Source: Oikopleura dioica (lineage: Eukaryota; Chordata; Appendicularia; Copelata; Oikopleuridae). Taken from it: a stretch of DNA of 64,000 bases. The notes under the pieces are model-generated. The model saw only the letters and a program-made list of their open reading frames with translations. It was not told where the DNA came from and searched no databases. The stretch is from contig OU015569.1 in NCBI GenBank assembly GCA_907165135.1, positions 992,001 through 1,056,000 on the forward strand. The letters are read 5' to 3'. Below, piece by piece: positions 20,014 through 31,741 of the stretch. The first letter of the stretch is position 1. Each line of letters opens with the position of its first letter. The position numbers were made by a program, and so were the translations under genes.

Positions 20014-20445
20014 AATGTCACACGCAATCTTGCTCGTTCAGCCGAACAGAAAGCAGGAGTCTCGCAGCTACGCTGGTAAGATAGCCACACTCGAATGCAG
20101 TAGTTAATTTCACTTAGATTTCGAGTCAGTCAACGAAGCTGTGGAGGCAATCTGCAAAATCTACGAAGAGCAGCTCAAGAAGGAGAATGTCACGATGAAA
20201 CAGATCACTTACGATATCAGGTAAGAACAGTTTGTTCTTCCTTCTTTTCTCCTATATATTTAGCCAACTGTTCGACTACATCGACAACCTCTCCGATCTG
20301 TCGATCCTCGTTTACCAAAGAACCTCCATGTCCTATGCTCCCTACAACAAAGTAAACACTACTTTTTTTAACTCAATCTAACTTTCGCTAGGACTGGATC
20401 AAAGAGAAGATTTACATCATGCTGCGAAAGCAAGCGGGCTTATGA
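20014..20445 (+). CDS. ERH: Enhancer of rudimentary homolog
   Basis: ERH is a small, highly conserved nuclear protein of about 104 residues that acts in RNA processing and decay complexes and in pyrimidine metabolism control. Four exons: 20014-20075, 20118-20220, 20264-20351, 20392-20445, with introns of 40-43 nt. The reading is MSHAILLVQP at the start, then DFESVNEAVEAICKIYEE, ITYDISQLFDYIDNLSDLS and APYNKDWIKEKIYIMLRKQA near the end, which matches animal ERH throughout, at full length. The CDS is intact. Confidence 0.97.
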
Positions 20446-20699
20446 CACCGCTAGTTCCAAAAAAGCCGACTGTCTCTCTCTCTTTGCATGTAGTCACTCA
20501 CCCCTGAAGACGAGCTACCTTAGAACACTGCTCTAAACCTGCCCTTGTCAAAAAAAGTTTTGAAATTTTCGTCTTTCTTTAATCGGAATCATTTTTCATC
20601 AGGGGCTCCATCCTCCAGAAAGCCTCTTTTCTAAAATGGAAGAAATGGACCGTTTAGTTTCATAAGTTTTTTAAGAACTCGAGGTCGTACCGAAAAGTA
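20446..20699. other. ERH-NKRF intergenic region
   Basis: About 250 nt of spacer without a recognised feature. Confidence 0.4.
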
Positions 20700-23548
20700 A
20701 TGGAACAAGATATAAAACAAGAAAATCGCGGTAACAGCGGAGCAAACTTAAAGCGACTAGGCGAAAGCAACCAAAATGAAGAGAGTCCGAAGAAAAAGAA
20801 ACTTGAGCTCTCGAACCTGATTGTGTACGCTAATGATGAACATCGATCCTTGACGATTCAGAAGACGAAGGATTTAAATCCTGAATTCGAAATGGACTTT
20901 TTCGAAACGACGTCAACGAAGATCAAGAACAAATACGGCAATTTTGAGAAGCTTTTCGAGTTTAAAATCGATGGAGTTGTGATTGGAACTGGACGCGGCT
21001 TTGGCAAGAAAGCTGCGAAGCAGGAGTGCATTCAAGATGCAGAGAGAAATCTTCGCAAGATCGGAAAAGTGGTCCCCTTCAATACAAAGCCAAGTGTGCA
21101 CAATAAAAAATCGGCATTCGCAAGGAGGAAAATGGCGATTCCCCTTCCGCTTTCTTCTGTAGTAGAGGTGAAAGAAGAAGAAGTCAAAAAAGAGAATTCA
21201 GAATCCGAGGCTTTCATTGGGCTGGATTTGGAAGACCTTGCTGGGCTAGAATTCTCTCACATCCAAGATGCGCCGATATCGACTAGTTTGTCGAATTTCG
21301 CGCAGCAGAACGGGCTTGAATTCCGAACAGAAGTGTACGAGGTGAAGAAGGAGGGTTCTAAAATGCCGGACTGGGGAGCGCGTGTTCTCTTGAATGGCAC
21401 TGAGATCAGCGCTGCCGTGTCATCTGGTAAAAAAGCGGCCAAAAGTGCGTGTTGGACAAGCGCATTCAGTGTGCTAAGACAACGATGCGATTACGTTGAG
21501 AGAAAAGGAAAACGAGATGGCTACGAAATTGTGTCGAAGGAGTTCAAGAGTCAGGTAATTTGAAAATTCTAGTTTAGAACTTAAAATTAAATTTGAAAAG
21601 AACTTGAATTGGAGTTTTTTCCAATTTACACGGGCTAATTTCCAACACGTTACAAATAATATGTTTGTTTTGATGATTATAGCGAGTAAATACGATGGAA
21701 TATTAAGGCGGAGCCGGAGGTACCAATTGACGAGGCCGGCGAGCACGAAGTGAAGGATACATCTCTTGAATACCAAATTCTTGACGCTCTTGAAGCATCT
21801 CCAGAAAAACCTAAACCGCAGAAGCCCGAATTAAAGCTAGAAGACAAGGTGATTTTCTACAGTGCTGGCCTGCTGGACAAAGATAGTGAACGACAAACAC
21901 TGCCAAATGAGATACGAAGACCTGAGTATCTCCAATTCACGAACGCCAAGACTGAAGCTGCACCTGAAAATAACTTTGTCCCGTTGAGAGAACACAAGGA
22001 CGCTATTATGAGAATAAAAAGACGCCTAAAAGGTGAGTTATCTAATATCAAAGATTCTGATAATTTAGATTTTCACATGTTAGTTATTAATTAATTTAAG
22101 AATTCAGACTTCAAAGCTGGGTCGCCTTATTGCGTCGATCAAGCTGCGCGTCGGGCTGGAATCGATATCGCCAAGGACATGTACACGTGTGGCGGCAATA
22201 TCCTTGCTATTCGTGAGTATCTCAACTCCACTCGACCTCGATTATACCAGGCAACCGAGGACCTCTTCATTACGAAAAAGTCACAATACTGCGTTCTGTC
22301 TATACGCGGCGTCGAATGCGCTTACGGCTTCGGCAAATTCGCCAAGCGAGTTGCTTTCGACAACTTGGAATACTTTCTCCGCGAAAACAGCGAAAATAGG
22401 ATTCACGTCGTTTCTGCTTTGCGTCATAATGGAGTGCGCACGGAACCGCAACTGACGCTTGCGCTCACGCCTGGTGACCGCCAAGTTGGATACATCTTGC
22501 CGGCCAACGACGCAGGAAGAATCGTGACGCCGGACCAGGCTAGATTCGCGGACTTACAGGCACAGCAGTCGAAGCTTAAAGAAAAACATGAAGACGTTAA
22601 ACCTGAAATCAAACTTGAAGACATAACTCTATTCATGCTTGAAGGAATGGATTGTCCGCTGACTATCATCTCCAGAACGGCCAACTTGAACAAGTTCTCG
22701 ATGAAATGGACAGAAGATGAAACTAAGAACGAGAAACAAGGGGGCGGAACATGGCGTGCCACACTTGCGTTTAACACGACAAAGATCGCAGAAGGCGAAG
22801 GGAACTCGAAAAAGAAGCGAAGGCGGATGCTGCTTGTAATGCTTTGAAAGAGATGCTTCAGCGATGCCGCGTACTTGAAGAGAGGAAGAAAGAATATGCA
22901 CACGAAAATGCGCTAGGTAGGTTCTTTCGCCAAGCTCAAAAAGTAAGTATCGCTTCTTGAAGGAATCGAGGAAGTCCAAAATGGAATGATCGACAAAGCG
23001 CAACCGCATCTCGTCAGAATGGCGAAAGCACGAGAGAAACAAGCTAATAAAAACAACAAAGGACTGATGTTAATGCGACTGATGGGCTGGAGCGGCGGTG
23101 GACTTGGAGCGGCCGAAGATGGAATCGAACAGCCCATTGACGTGAGTATTTGTTCATATAACATTTTTCTGAATGTTTTTAAAGCATAATGCAGCACGCT
23201 ACGGTCGGGAAACAACCGGATTGGGAGTTGATGAAGACGGCCGTTGTCAAGGTCTTAAAGAAAAAAATTTTACTAGGATTAAAAATATATCTAGTGACTG
23301 TGGAACAAGCTGATGTTCTCATATCGCGCTATGCGACGTCCCAGATCACCGAGGACTTGAGTTTTTCTAAAGGCCTTCGAAAAGAAGAAAGAAAAGCTAT
23401 ACATATGGCAGTGAGTCGATATGGTCTTCGATCGAGAAGCTATGGAAAGGGCGCCGACAGATATTTGGTTGTCTCGCGAACTGCACAGCAGAAACTCGTG
23501 ATGCTTCAACAGGGATGTATGCTCTCTCAAGCTTCTCTCAAGCAATAA
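20700..23548 (+). CDS. NKRF: NF-kappa-B-repressing factor (NKRF)-like RNA-binding protein
   Basis: In vertebrates NKRF is a nucleolar RNA-binding protein that works with XRN2 and DHX15 in pre-rRNA processing. Five exons: 20700-21554, 21708-22032, 22108-22916, 22963-23141, 23195-23548. Features in order are a Lys/Glu-rich start with a KKKK cluster, dsRBD-like segments (for example GFGKKAAKQECIQDA about residue 105 and SGKKAAKSACW about residue 245; a third near 22740-22850), a G-patch (LMRLMGWSGGGLGAAEDGI, about 23068) and an R3H domain (FSKGLRKEERKAIHMAVSRY, about 23365). This order is that of NKRF. Within exon 3 a single missing A in the run 22809-22813 shifts the frame inside the third dsRBD; with it read through, the protein is about 830 residues. 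The shift is probably an assembly error. Confidence 0.88.
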
Positions 23549-23647
23549 ATATTTATTTTAAACACTGTTTTTCCTTTACCTTGTTCATTTCTGTACATGA
23601 CTGTAAATCCAATACAAATTCTTAATAAAGATCTGCGAAGAGTTTTG

Positions 23648-25374
23648 ATGAATCGTTCGCTTCTCCGGCTAAAAGTCCTTGCCGTGTCTTCCGTCGGGTA
23701 CCTATCATTCGTCCACAGAGAAAACTCACTAAAACAGAATCGTGTAGAAGCGAAGAGCGAAGGCAGCACGAACGTCAAATTCATTTGTCAAAAGTGCGAC
23801 GAGTACTGGCGCATTGTCAACGTGGAGCAGCTCTTCGAATTCATTTCCGCGTACAGCGAGCTTGACGATGCGGGTGTTCAGTGGCGTCTTGCGCGTGCCT
23901 TCCGTGAATATGCACTCAAGTTCCCGTCCGAGGCGAAAAAGCTCATCCCACTTGCATACGAAGCAGCTGCCCGGGCAGTCGAGCTTGAGCCAAACAACTG
24001 GGCGGCGCACAAGTGGATGGGCATTCTTCTCAGCGACTTCGCCGAGCAACAAGGGACCCGAACACTCTTACAAGAGTCGCTCAGGATAAAGAGCACTTTG
24101 AGCGGAGCATATCGCTTCATAACGACTCTACCGCGATGTATTGCCTTGGAATGTGGTATTTCCAGTTTACGGAAGTGAGTTGGTACAAGCGTAAAATCGC
24201 CGCGGCTTATTATCGTGTCGCTGGTACGTCTAGTTGTACTGTCGTTAAAGAAATGACGCATGATCGTAGTACCACAGGCGTCGTACGAGGAAGCCCTTAG
24301 CTGGTTTGAGCGAGCAGAGGAAAATGAGCCCATGTTCTTCGACAAGAATCATTTGATGCTCGCAAAGATTGAGTTCTCAAAACAGACTTAGACAAAAGGC
24401 TTTTTCGACATCCTATGAAAATAGCTATTGAACTCTCAAGATAGTGCTACATCAAACTAGGCCAGAAAGAGAAGGCGCTAAATCACTCTCAAGTTAGTGG
24501 ATTTTTGCGTTCTCTCCTCGAGGAATGTCTTTAGATTGTGACTGACTGGCCAAAAGTAGCCATGACGAGAACGCATTCCAAGAAGCGCTTAAGGGACCTG
24601 GGCGAGCAGCGCGGAGCCGAACTTCACGGGCTCGCAGCTTATCTTAGAAGTGAGATTTTTAAGAATTTCTTTTTGCAAATCATATCTACAAACATTCAGC
24701 TTTCTCTACCTTTTTTCAGAATTTTTCTATCATTACCGGTTGATGAACTAGAGAGAAAAAGAGAAGAGCAACTTCAAAAGGCATCAAGTCCTGCAAACTT
24801 AATTTTATCTTCCTGAAACTAGCACCATTGAAAAGCCCGTTTAATTCTGCACAGATTCCACCTAATGCGCAAATACGGGACAGTACCTATTGGCGATAGA
24901 GGCTAGATAAACAAGATAACTGAGCGCGCACTCAGCGGGAATCATGTCCAGGAAGACCAAAATAGCTTCATCAGAGCGTCCTACTGCGCCGCGACCAGCT
25001 GAGCGCGCTAAGAAACTTTGTTTATTTGGCGTTACTTGGCGATAAGTACGTATTTAGCTTTGCGCATTAGGTGGAATCTGTGCAGAATTAAACGGGCGTT
25101 TCAATGGTGCTAGTTTCAGGAAGATAAAATTTAGTTTGCAGGACTTGATGCCTTTTGAAGTTGCTCTTCTCTTTTTCTCTCTAGTTCATCAACCGGTAAT
25201 GATAGAGAAATTCTGAAAAAAGGTAGAGAAAGCTAAATGTTTGTAGATATGATTTGCAAAAAGAAATTCTTAAAAATCTTACTTCTAAGATAAGCTACGA
25301 GCCCGTGAAGTTTGGCTCCGCGCTGCTCGCCCAGGTCCCTTAAATTCGTCGCGCAATTATCTAGCACTAAATAG
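23648..25374 (+). CDS. Regulator of microtubule dynamics (RMDN) family protein, last exon split by a transposon
   Basis: RMDN (FAM82) proteins are TPR-like, often mitochondrial outer-membrane or microtubule-associated. The frame can start at 23597, but 23648 gives a hydrophobic, Arg-rich start (MNRSLLRLKVLAVSSVGYL) that fits a membrane anchor and follows AATAAAG. Recognisable blocks are WRLARAFREYALKFP, AVELEPNNWAAHKWMGILL, HFERSISLHNDSTAMYCLGM, SWYKRKIAAAYY and SYEEALSWFERAEENEP. Two single-base shifts lie in short homopolymers (24053-24055 G, 24552-24555 A). A 747-bp TTAA element (24593-25339) sits in the last exon; taken out with one TTAA, the end reads AFQEALKFVAQLSSTK and stops at 25372-25374, like the end of animal RMDN. 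With the element present the frame runs into foreign residues. Confidence 0.8.
24589..25343. mobile_element. TTAA-site (piggyBac-like) MITE, 747 bp, in RMDN last exon
   Basis: The element runs 24593-25339 between TTAA duplications (24589-24592 and 25340-25343). Inverted ends start GGGACCTGGGCGAGCAGCGC and extend some 300 bp, leaving a loop of about 150 bp. It has no transposase. It differs in sequence from the TTAA element at 10105-10856 but has almost the same length and architecture. Confidence 0.9.
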
Positions 25375-25507
25375 CTTCTGAATTATTCTTCTCATTTCTT
25401 TCTGACCACTACGTACCACACTAACAATTCAAGTTGCGAGCTGCTTGTTCAACTATCTGGCTCCAACTATCTTTCATAAATGATAATTAAATGTGTGTCT
25501 GATTGAG

Positions 25508-26425
25508 ATGAATCGGCTGAAATTGATCGAAAAGTACGCTCGGGTATGGAACACTGCTCCTTGGGCAGAGAGGCTAATGTGGAGACAGCAAGAAATGCAT
25601 TACATGTGGAATTCGGAACACGCATACGATGGAGGCGCATTCTACCGCCAAATGTCCAAGTTCACTGAGCGGTAACAAGCACTGATTCGTAATTGCGCGT
25701 ATTAAGTATTTAAAGGTGTAACCCGGAGCGCAAAGAAGACACCTGGGGCCATTACCATCCCGCTACCCAAGAACGAGACGAGAATGGGTCTGAAACATGC
25801 GCCGTGTGTGAACTGCTCTAAAAATATTTCAGATGCCGACTGTTCGAAATGACCAAGAAACTGCCAAATTACGGTGTTGGCCGACTCGTGTACAACGCAT
25901 ACGAGCGCACCAACAACTCGCTTAATTACGAGCGCCTAAACGGAACACTTACTCAATCTGATGGGTCAACAGCGCCGCGAATTCCCGACACTATGTGGGT
26001 ACGTATTTAATCCATTAATTCATTCATAACCGTCCCGATTTAATCAAAATTACACAATAGTAACTATTCTTTAGCTAATCACTCGAGCTTGGTACGACTG
26101 GAATACGCCCAACACTGACCAAGTGACGAAACAGAGCCATCTTGGTAATTTTGGCTACGCATATGGAATAGTCTTTCACTACGGTGAGACCGATGGCCTC
26201 GAACGAGAATTCGTCGATCATAATTTATCCGGCTGGCGTATAGTCCCCCGCGAGTTCGAGGAAAAATACTTGGAAGCCGACTTCGAAGTTCATGTTCCAC
26301 AAGATTCTAGTGACGTTGATGTTCCTCCTGTTATTAAAGAGCGATTATTATTTGAGGAAGCTGTTAAAACGGGCGTGCCTGAAAATCGTCTTTCCGTAGA
26401 CAAATTAAAACTGCACAAAAACTAG
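25508..26425 (+). CDS. MRPS34: Mitochondrial small ribosomal subunit protein mS34
   Basis: mS34 is an animal-specific protein of the mitoribosomal small subunit. Four exons: 25508-25671, 25716-25787, 25833-25998, 26075-26425, giving about 250 residues. Family hallmarks are LPNYGVGRLV (human L-P-x-F-G-L-G-R-L-V), the ITRAWYDW stretch, GYAYGIVFHYGETDG and LSGWRIVPREFEEKY (human W-R-L-V-P-K-x-E-E). The ATG at 25508 is preferred; the upstream GTG is not a plausible start. It follows RMDN by 133 nt and precedes WDR3 by 47 nt, which suggests one operon. Confidence 0.9.
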
Positions 26426-26472
26426 ATTCTGTCAATTCCCGAATTATAAATGAAGATGTTTTCTATTCAGAC

Positions 26473-29448
26473 ATGGGGTTGACGACTCAGCACTTAAAAT
26501 ACCACCCGGTGGGTGTTTTTGGGCTTGTTACTTCTGGCCGTTGTCCTCCGGTTTTTATCTCCCCGCGCGTTGTCGCCTGCGCATGTGTCGAAAACGTCTT
26601 GCTCTGGAATGTCGTGACAGGACAGCGTGTTGCGCTGTTACGTGGCGAGACTTCCCCGTCACTCACATTGCCCTTCGACCGGGTAACACCGTGTTGGCTG
26701 TCGGCTATCAGGATGGCAGTGTTGGCATGTTTGATTTGGACAGCGGCGATCGCACCGTCCTTCTTCATGGACATAAAAGGGCAATCCAAACATTGGTCTG
26801 GAATTCTTCTGGGACAAGACTTGCGTCAGGGTCTCTCGATACCGAAATTATTGTTTGGGATGCAGTGGAAGAGTCGGGCTTGTACAGGTTAGGGTTGAGC
26901 AGCTTCAGTTAACTCGAGATTGTTAAATCTGTCTTTCAACCCCTCAAAGACTTCGTGGTCACAAAGAGAAAGTGAACTCAGTTTCATTCTTGAGCAAGCC
27001 TGGAGAAGAAAAAGAGCGTTTTCTCATCTCGGTGAGTTCCGACCGAATGATCAAAATTTGGGACCTGGATACGCAACATTGTCAAGTCTCCAATATTCAT
27101 CACAAAGCACAGATAAACACGATGGTGCTGATGTCTGACTTGGTCATCTGCGCGTCCGATGATGCTACTCTTCGCTTTTTCAAAATCACGTGGCAAAGTG
27201 ATGATGAAAAGCGCTTCGAAGATGGCGCGGAGCTGAAACTTGATTATTTCGGCAGTACGAACAGGAGTGCCACGGACAAAACGACATTTCTGACAGTGTC
27301 GAAAAACTTGCTCGTTGCACACGGACTCAAGAACGTCATCGACATCTGGAAGCTTAATGATGCTGCTGAAGCACGAAAACGACAAAAGAAACGAGTGAAA
27401 AAAGCGAAGCGCAAAATAGAGGCATCGGAAAATGGAGAAGCATCGTCAGAAATAATCGTAAATGAAGATGAAACGATTGAAGATCGACTTGGTAATAATG
27501 TATCGCACAAGTCCGGTGGCAAGCTGCGCGGTCTCTCAGTTATCCACGCTTCAGCGCAAGAAATAAAGATCGTTGCGCAGCACACCTCAAACCAACTTCA
27601 AATGCACTCGTTGAGGAGCGATGTATTCCTCGTCGAGAACCTTGGAAAGCTAACCCTAGCTGGACATCGAGATAGTCCACTAGCCGTCACATTCTCTTCC
27701 GATAACCGTGCTATTCTTACGGGAAGCAACGATTGCGTGAAAGTATGGTCAGTAGAAACATGTAAGCCTGTGAGAACCGTGGAGACTGAACCAGTGACTA
27801 CCGTTGCTTATGTACGGGGCGATAGACAAGCACTTATTGGTACAAAAACTGGAAAGCTTCTTCTAGTTGATATTGCTTCTGCCGATATTCTAGAGGAGAA
27901 GGAAGCGCACGAAGGAGAAATTTGGCAAATAAAATCATCTAAACAGTAAGGAATCTTTTCAGTCCCCCAGTTAATTTAAAAACTTCAGAGATTGGGCTAC
28001 AGTTGGAACAGATGGGCAGATGAAACTGTGGAAATTGGATTTCAAGAAAGACACACTCACGCTCAAGCATACAAAAACCCTTCAGCTGAAAGAAAGCATC
28101 CTTGGAATTGAATTTACCAAGGATAAAAAGTTCATCGCTGTCGCGCTGATCGATAGCACCGTGAAAGTTTTCTACAGAGACACGCTCAAGTTCTGGAACT
28201 CCATGTACGGCCACAGGTAAATCATTCAGCTCCTTGTTAAGTCATTTGCAAATCGAAATTTAAGTTTACCAGTCAATTGTTTGGCCGCTTCGGATGATTC
28301 AACCTTGATGGCGACCGGATCCGCAGATAGAACTGTGAAAATATGGGGCATGGATTTCGCCGACTGCCACAAATCATTTGTCGCTCATGAAAAAGGCGTC
28401 GTCTCGGTTTCATGGGTCGTTGACACTCATCTTTTTTTCTCGATGGGCAAGGATGGTTTTATCAAACAGTGGGATGCGGACGGATTCCGACTTATTCAGA
28501 TTCTTTCCGGACATCAAGATGAGATTAACATGGGTTTGGTGTCCTATAATGGCGATATGGTCTGCTCCGTGGGTAAAGACAAGTCTATCAGACTGTGGGA
28601 ACGAAGCGAAGAGGTCGTCGTTCTTGAAGATGAGGAACGAAAGAGAAGAGAGGAGGAGGCAAAGAATGCGTACCAAAGTGGGGAGCAAGACGCCGACACT
28701 GTCATTCCTGGAGTTAACCCAGATGCGGAAGCGGCAGTCGCACAAATTCACCCTGATCTCGCGGCTAACGCTGCTGAGAGACTTATCGATTCGATCGAAA
28801 TCCATTACCAAGGTCAGTGAAACCACAAGAGCTTTCTTTTCACTAATAATAATTCAGAGAAGGTGAAGAACGAAAACGATGCTAAGCATCCCATTTTGGC
28901 ACAGTTGGCGCTCTCAAGTGTTGATTATGTTATCAAAAGTATTAACGAAATTCATCAGCAGGAGTTGGAATCGGCTCTGCTCCTCCTACCGATGCAGTTT
29001 TTAACCGAATTCATGAAGGTGCGTTCCGAATTCTTATACACGAATATATTTCCGTTGTAGATTTGTTGTGATGGAATAGAGCGACGTAAATCGGTGGAAC
29101 GCTTGTCATATACGCTCGCTGCGGTTGAACGACTGTTTTTTACACAATTGACAGCATCATCGAGATACTCACAGCTTTTGGAAAGGTACAGGATTTATTT
29201 TGACAGTCTTTTCTTATGTACCAAGGTGCCGCAAAGTAACGGAGGACTCGCTTTGTGAGTTGAAAGAAGTTGCCGACTTCAACCACGCTGTTTTGAGTCT
29301 ACTACAGAGCAGGTTGGACGATGCTTCCGAAGAAAAACTCTTCGTAGAGGCCGTCGAGAAGAAAAAGAAAAAAGATAAGCGGCGGAAAAAGCAGTTCTCG
29401 TTGTGTAAACTGATGAGTTGTACTAAAATATCTGCCCCTAGAAATTGA
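26473..29448 (+). CDS. WDR3: WD repeat protein 3 / UTP12, U3 snoRNP (UTP-B) subunit
   Basis: WDR3 (yeast Utp12/Dip2) is a tandem beta-propeller protein of the UTP-B module of the small-subunit processome in the nucleolus. Blocks include MGLTTQHLKY at the start, VLAVGYQDGSVGMFDLDSGD, GTRLASGSLDTEIIVWD, RFLISVSSDRMIKIWDLDT, TLAGHRDSPLAVTFSSDN, LMATGSADRTVKIWGMDFA, DCHKSF, IKQWDADGF and VGKDKSIRLWER, then the Utp12 C-terminal domain and a Lys-rich tail. Exon joins seen: 26903/26951 (approximate), 27946/27990, 28215/28267, 28815/28859, 29027/29060 and 29184/29226 regions; most introns are 40-50 nt. One base is missing near 26641-26660, shifting the frame once in the first propeller. The start follows CTATTCAGAC, an acceptor-like site, 47 nt after mS34. 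Confidence 0.92.
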
Positions 29449-29464
29449 CTTTATTATTTTTAGT

Positions 29465-29609
29465 ATGGGAATTCGGAGAAGGGCGGTTGATCGTACCAAA
29501 CGCGTTCGATATTACAAGATTCAGTCGCAACAGTAATTCTTTAATTAATATAAACTCATTAACAATTTACAGGTCGCCGAAACTGCCAAAAGCTGGCGCT
29601 CTAAGGTAA
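29465..29609 (+). CDS. Small basic ORF or alternative 3' exon of WDR3
   Basis: A TTATTTTTAG acceptor precedes ATG at 29465. Two exons (29465-29532, 29573-29609) joined across a 40-nt GT-AG intron encode about 34 residues beginning MGIRRRAVDRTKRVRYYKIQ. Alternatively the same exons are spliced to the Lys-rich tail of WDR3 from a GT near 29391. No domain is recognised. Confidence 0.35.
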
Positions 29610-29775
29610 TCACCTGGGCGATTACTGAAGCTGGACTTCAATTATACATTCCTTTTAAGCTTACTGTAAGCTTTATTTATTCGGCTTTAGCTTAAGTCTT
29701 CTGTGCTGTTATTCTCAAGATGAATCGCATTTATTATCAATGAATGGTGTTTATAAGTCGGTATTATCTTTTAGA

Positions 29776-30526
29776 ATGGGCAACGAAAGTTCGAAGAAAG
29801 GCATTCCTCCTCCTGAGAAATCTGGCTATCCTACACAAGGAGGTGCTTCCTATCCCAGTCAAGGAGGTTCTTCGTATCCTTCTCAAGAGAAAAAGTCACC
29901 CCAAGGATATCCAGGAGCCCCTGTTCCACCTGGGCAAGCAGTCCAACCTCCTCACTATCCAAATCAACCGGCTTATCCTCCAGCACCACATCAAGGATAC
30001 CCGCCTTCTGCAGGTGCAAATGCACCACCTCCACCATATGCTCCTCCTGGAGCTCCACAGGTACAGAAAGCAGCGATTTTATATAGAAAACTTACCTTAA
30101 TTTCAGCATTATCCGCCCGTTCCTCATCAAAACCCTGGATATCCACCGGCACAAGGAATGTACCCGCCTCATGGAGCCCCTTCGCCGCAGCATTTTCAAC
30201 AAGGAGGTGTTGGTTATCAGGTCATACCGGGACAGTTTCAGCCTGGACAACAAGTAATCGTCAACGGTAAAAGAATTTGGATCATTTCCTTGTCGTTATT
30301 GAATACATAGGTGGCTTTGATGCGGGTGCACGATTCAATGGAAACGCGTCTATCCCCCCACCACCTCCTGGATGTGCTCCAAACGCAGCTCAGGTAATCT
30401 TGAACTGTTTTTTGTTTCTCACACAGATCTAAGGTGGCCCAGGCGCAAGGTGCAAACGTTCAAATAAGTCAGAAAAAGGATAATTTCGTCACCGGTGGAG
30501 GCGGCGGTGGCTATACCATGTGGTGA
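29776..30526 (+). CDS. DAZAP2: DAZ-associated protein 2 (DAZAP2/PRTB)-like
   Basis: DAZAP2 is a small Pro/Tyr-rich adaptor that binds many partners (for example TCF/LEF, kinases, ESCRT parts). Four exons (29776-30060, 30107 to about 30266, about 30313-30393, about 30436-30526). The N-terminal half is low-complexity PSQGG/GYP/PPxY repeats, longer than in vertebrates and starting MGNESSKK. The C-terminal half carries the diagnostic family blocks VIVNGGFDAGARF, IPPPPPGCAPNAAQ and the ending GGYTMW. An upstream ATG at 29740 is in frame, but TTTTAGA just before 29776 suggests the transcript begins there. Confidence 0.88.
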
Positions 30527-30735
30527 ATGTGACTTCTTTTGTAAATACACTTCCCAATTTATGATACGAACTAAAATGCCTTTTACTCAGTCCATGTCAT
30601 TCAAAAATTAATCATTGACCTCACTTCTTCCCGATCTGTTCCAATTCATTCGTTGTTGTTATTCTTCTACAAATTCCTCTACCCTTCACTTCAGTCTCGC
30701 TAAATTATGGCATGTTATAGAAAGTTACAGACGAA

Positions 30736-31693
30736 ATGCGGACTCGAAGTGCCAATGGCATAAAGCGTGCTGCTTCAAGCATTCCGGCTGCGAACATTCC
30801 GAAAGTCGCCGGAAAGAAACAGAAAATAAAGAAAGCAGATGTTGACGCTGTTATTCCTGAGGCGACTAAGAGCTTCACTCCCGTAGTTCCTCCTCCTACA
30901 GTTCCAACGAATACAAAGAAAGGAGCAAAGAAGACGACTGACATCAGCCCCCGGAGAACTGGGAGGTGCTCTACCGAAACATTCAGGAGATGCGAAGCAA
31001 AGCCGACGCCCCTGTTGACACAATGGGTTGCACCGAGCTGTACTCTGGCAAAGCGACTGCGGTTGAGAAGCGCTTTCAAATTTTGATTTCACTTTTGATG
31101 AGCTCGCAGACTAAAGATGAAGTCAACGCCGGAGCGATGAAGCGACTCAATGAGCACTTCAAATCCTTTAGCGCAGAGGACGCTGCTACAGCGAACGAGT
31201 CACTTCTTTCTGAGCTCATCACTCCAGTTGGATTCCACAAAACCAAATCCAAGAATATCGTCAAAGTTGGCGCAATCTGCCGAGATCAATACGGCGGTGA
31301 TATTCCTGACACAATCGGTAATTCTAAAAGTCAGGCTGGATATTAACGTATTTTTATGTAGAAAATCTCGTCAAGCTTCCGGGTATCGGCCCGAAGATGG
31401 GCTACTTAGCGCTCAGCTGTGCGTGGGGAAAGAACGACGGAATCGGTGTTGACGTTCACGTCCATCGCATTTGCCAGCGTCTCTGCTTCACGAAAAAGCC
31501 AAAGGACCCCGAAGCCACTCGCGCTCAGCTAGAGTCCTGGCTTCCCAAAGACAAGTGGCAAGAAATCAACAAACTCCTTGTCGGCTTCGGGCAGCAAATT
31601 TGCTCCGCCAAGGCGCCTCAATGCTCCAACTGCCTCAACAACGCTATCTGCCCCAAGAATTTCTCTGGAGAGAAAAATTCTCCCAAGAAATAA
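30736..31693 (+). CDS. NTHL1: Endonuclease III homolog (NTH1), base excision repair
   Basis: NTHL1 is a bifunctional DNA glycosylase/AP lyase that removes oxidised pyrimidines in nucleus and mitochondria. The basic N-terminal tail is followed by the HhH fold: [15 protein letters not shown], helix-hairpin-helix [16 protein letters not shown] with the catalytic Lys, VDVHVHR with the catalytic Asp, and a C-terminal 4Fe-4S cluster motif C-x6-C-x2-C-x5-C ([17 protein letters not shown]). One 46-nt intron lies at about 31315-31360. A single C appears to be missing in the C5 run 30948-30952; adding it joins KKTTDISP to [14 protein letters not shown]. The protein is about 305 residues. It is followed after 48 nt by the glutaredoxin gene. 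Confidence 0.93.
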
Positions 31694-31741
31694 ACGGAAA
31701 AGTCTAGGTCGAGCTGACTTTTATCATTTTTAGAAGGAATA

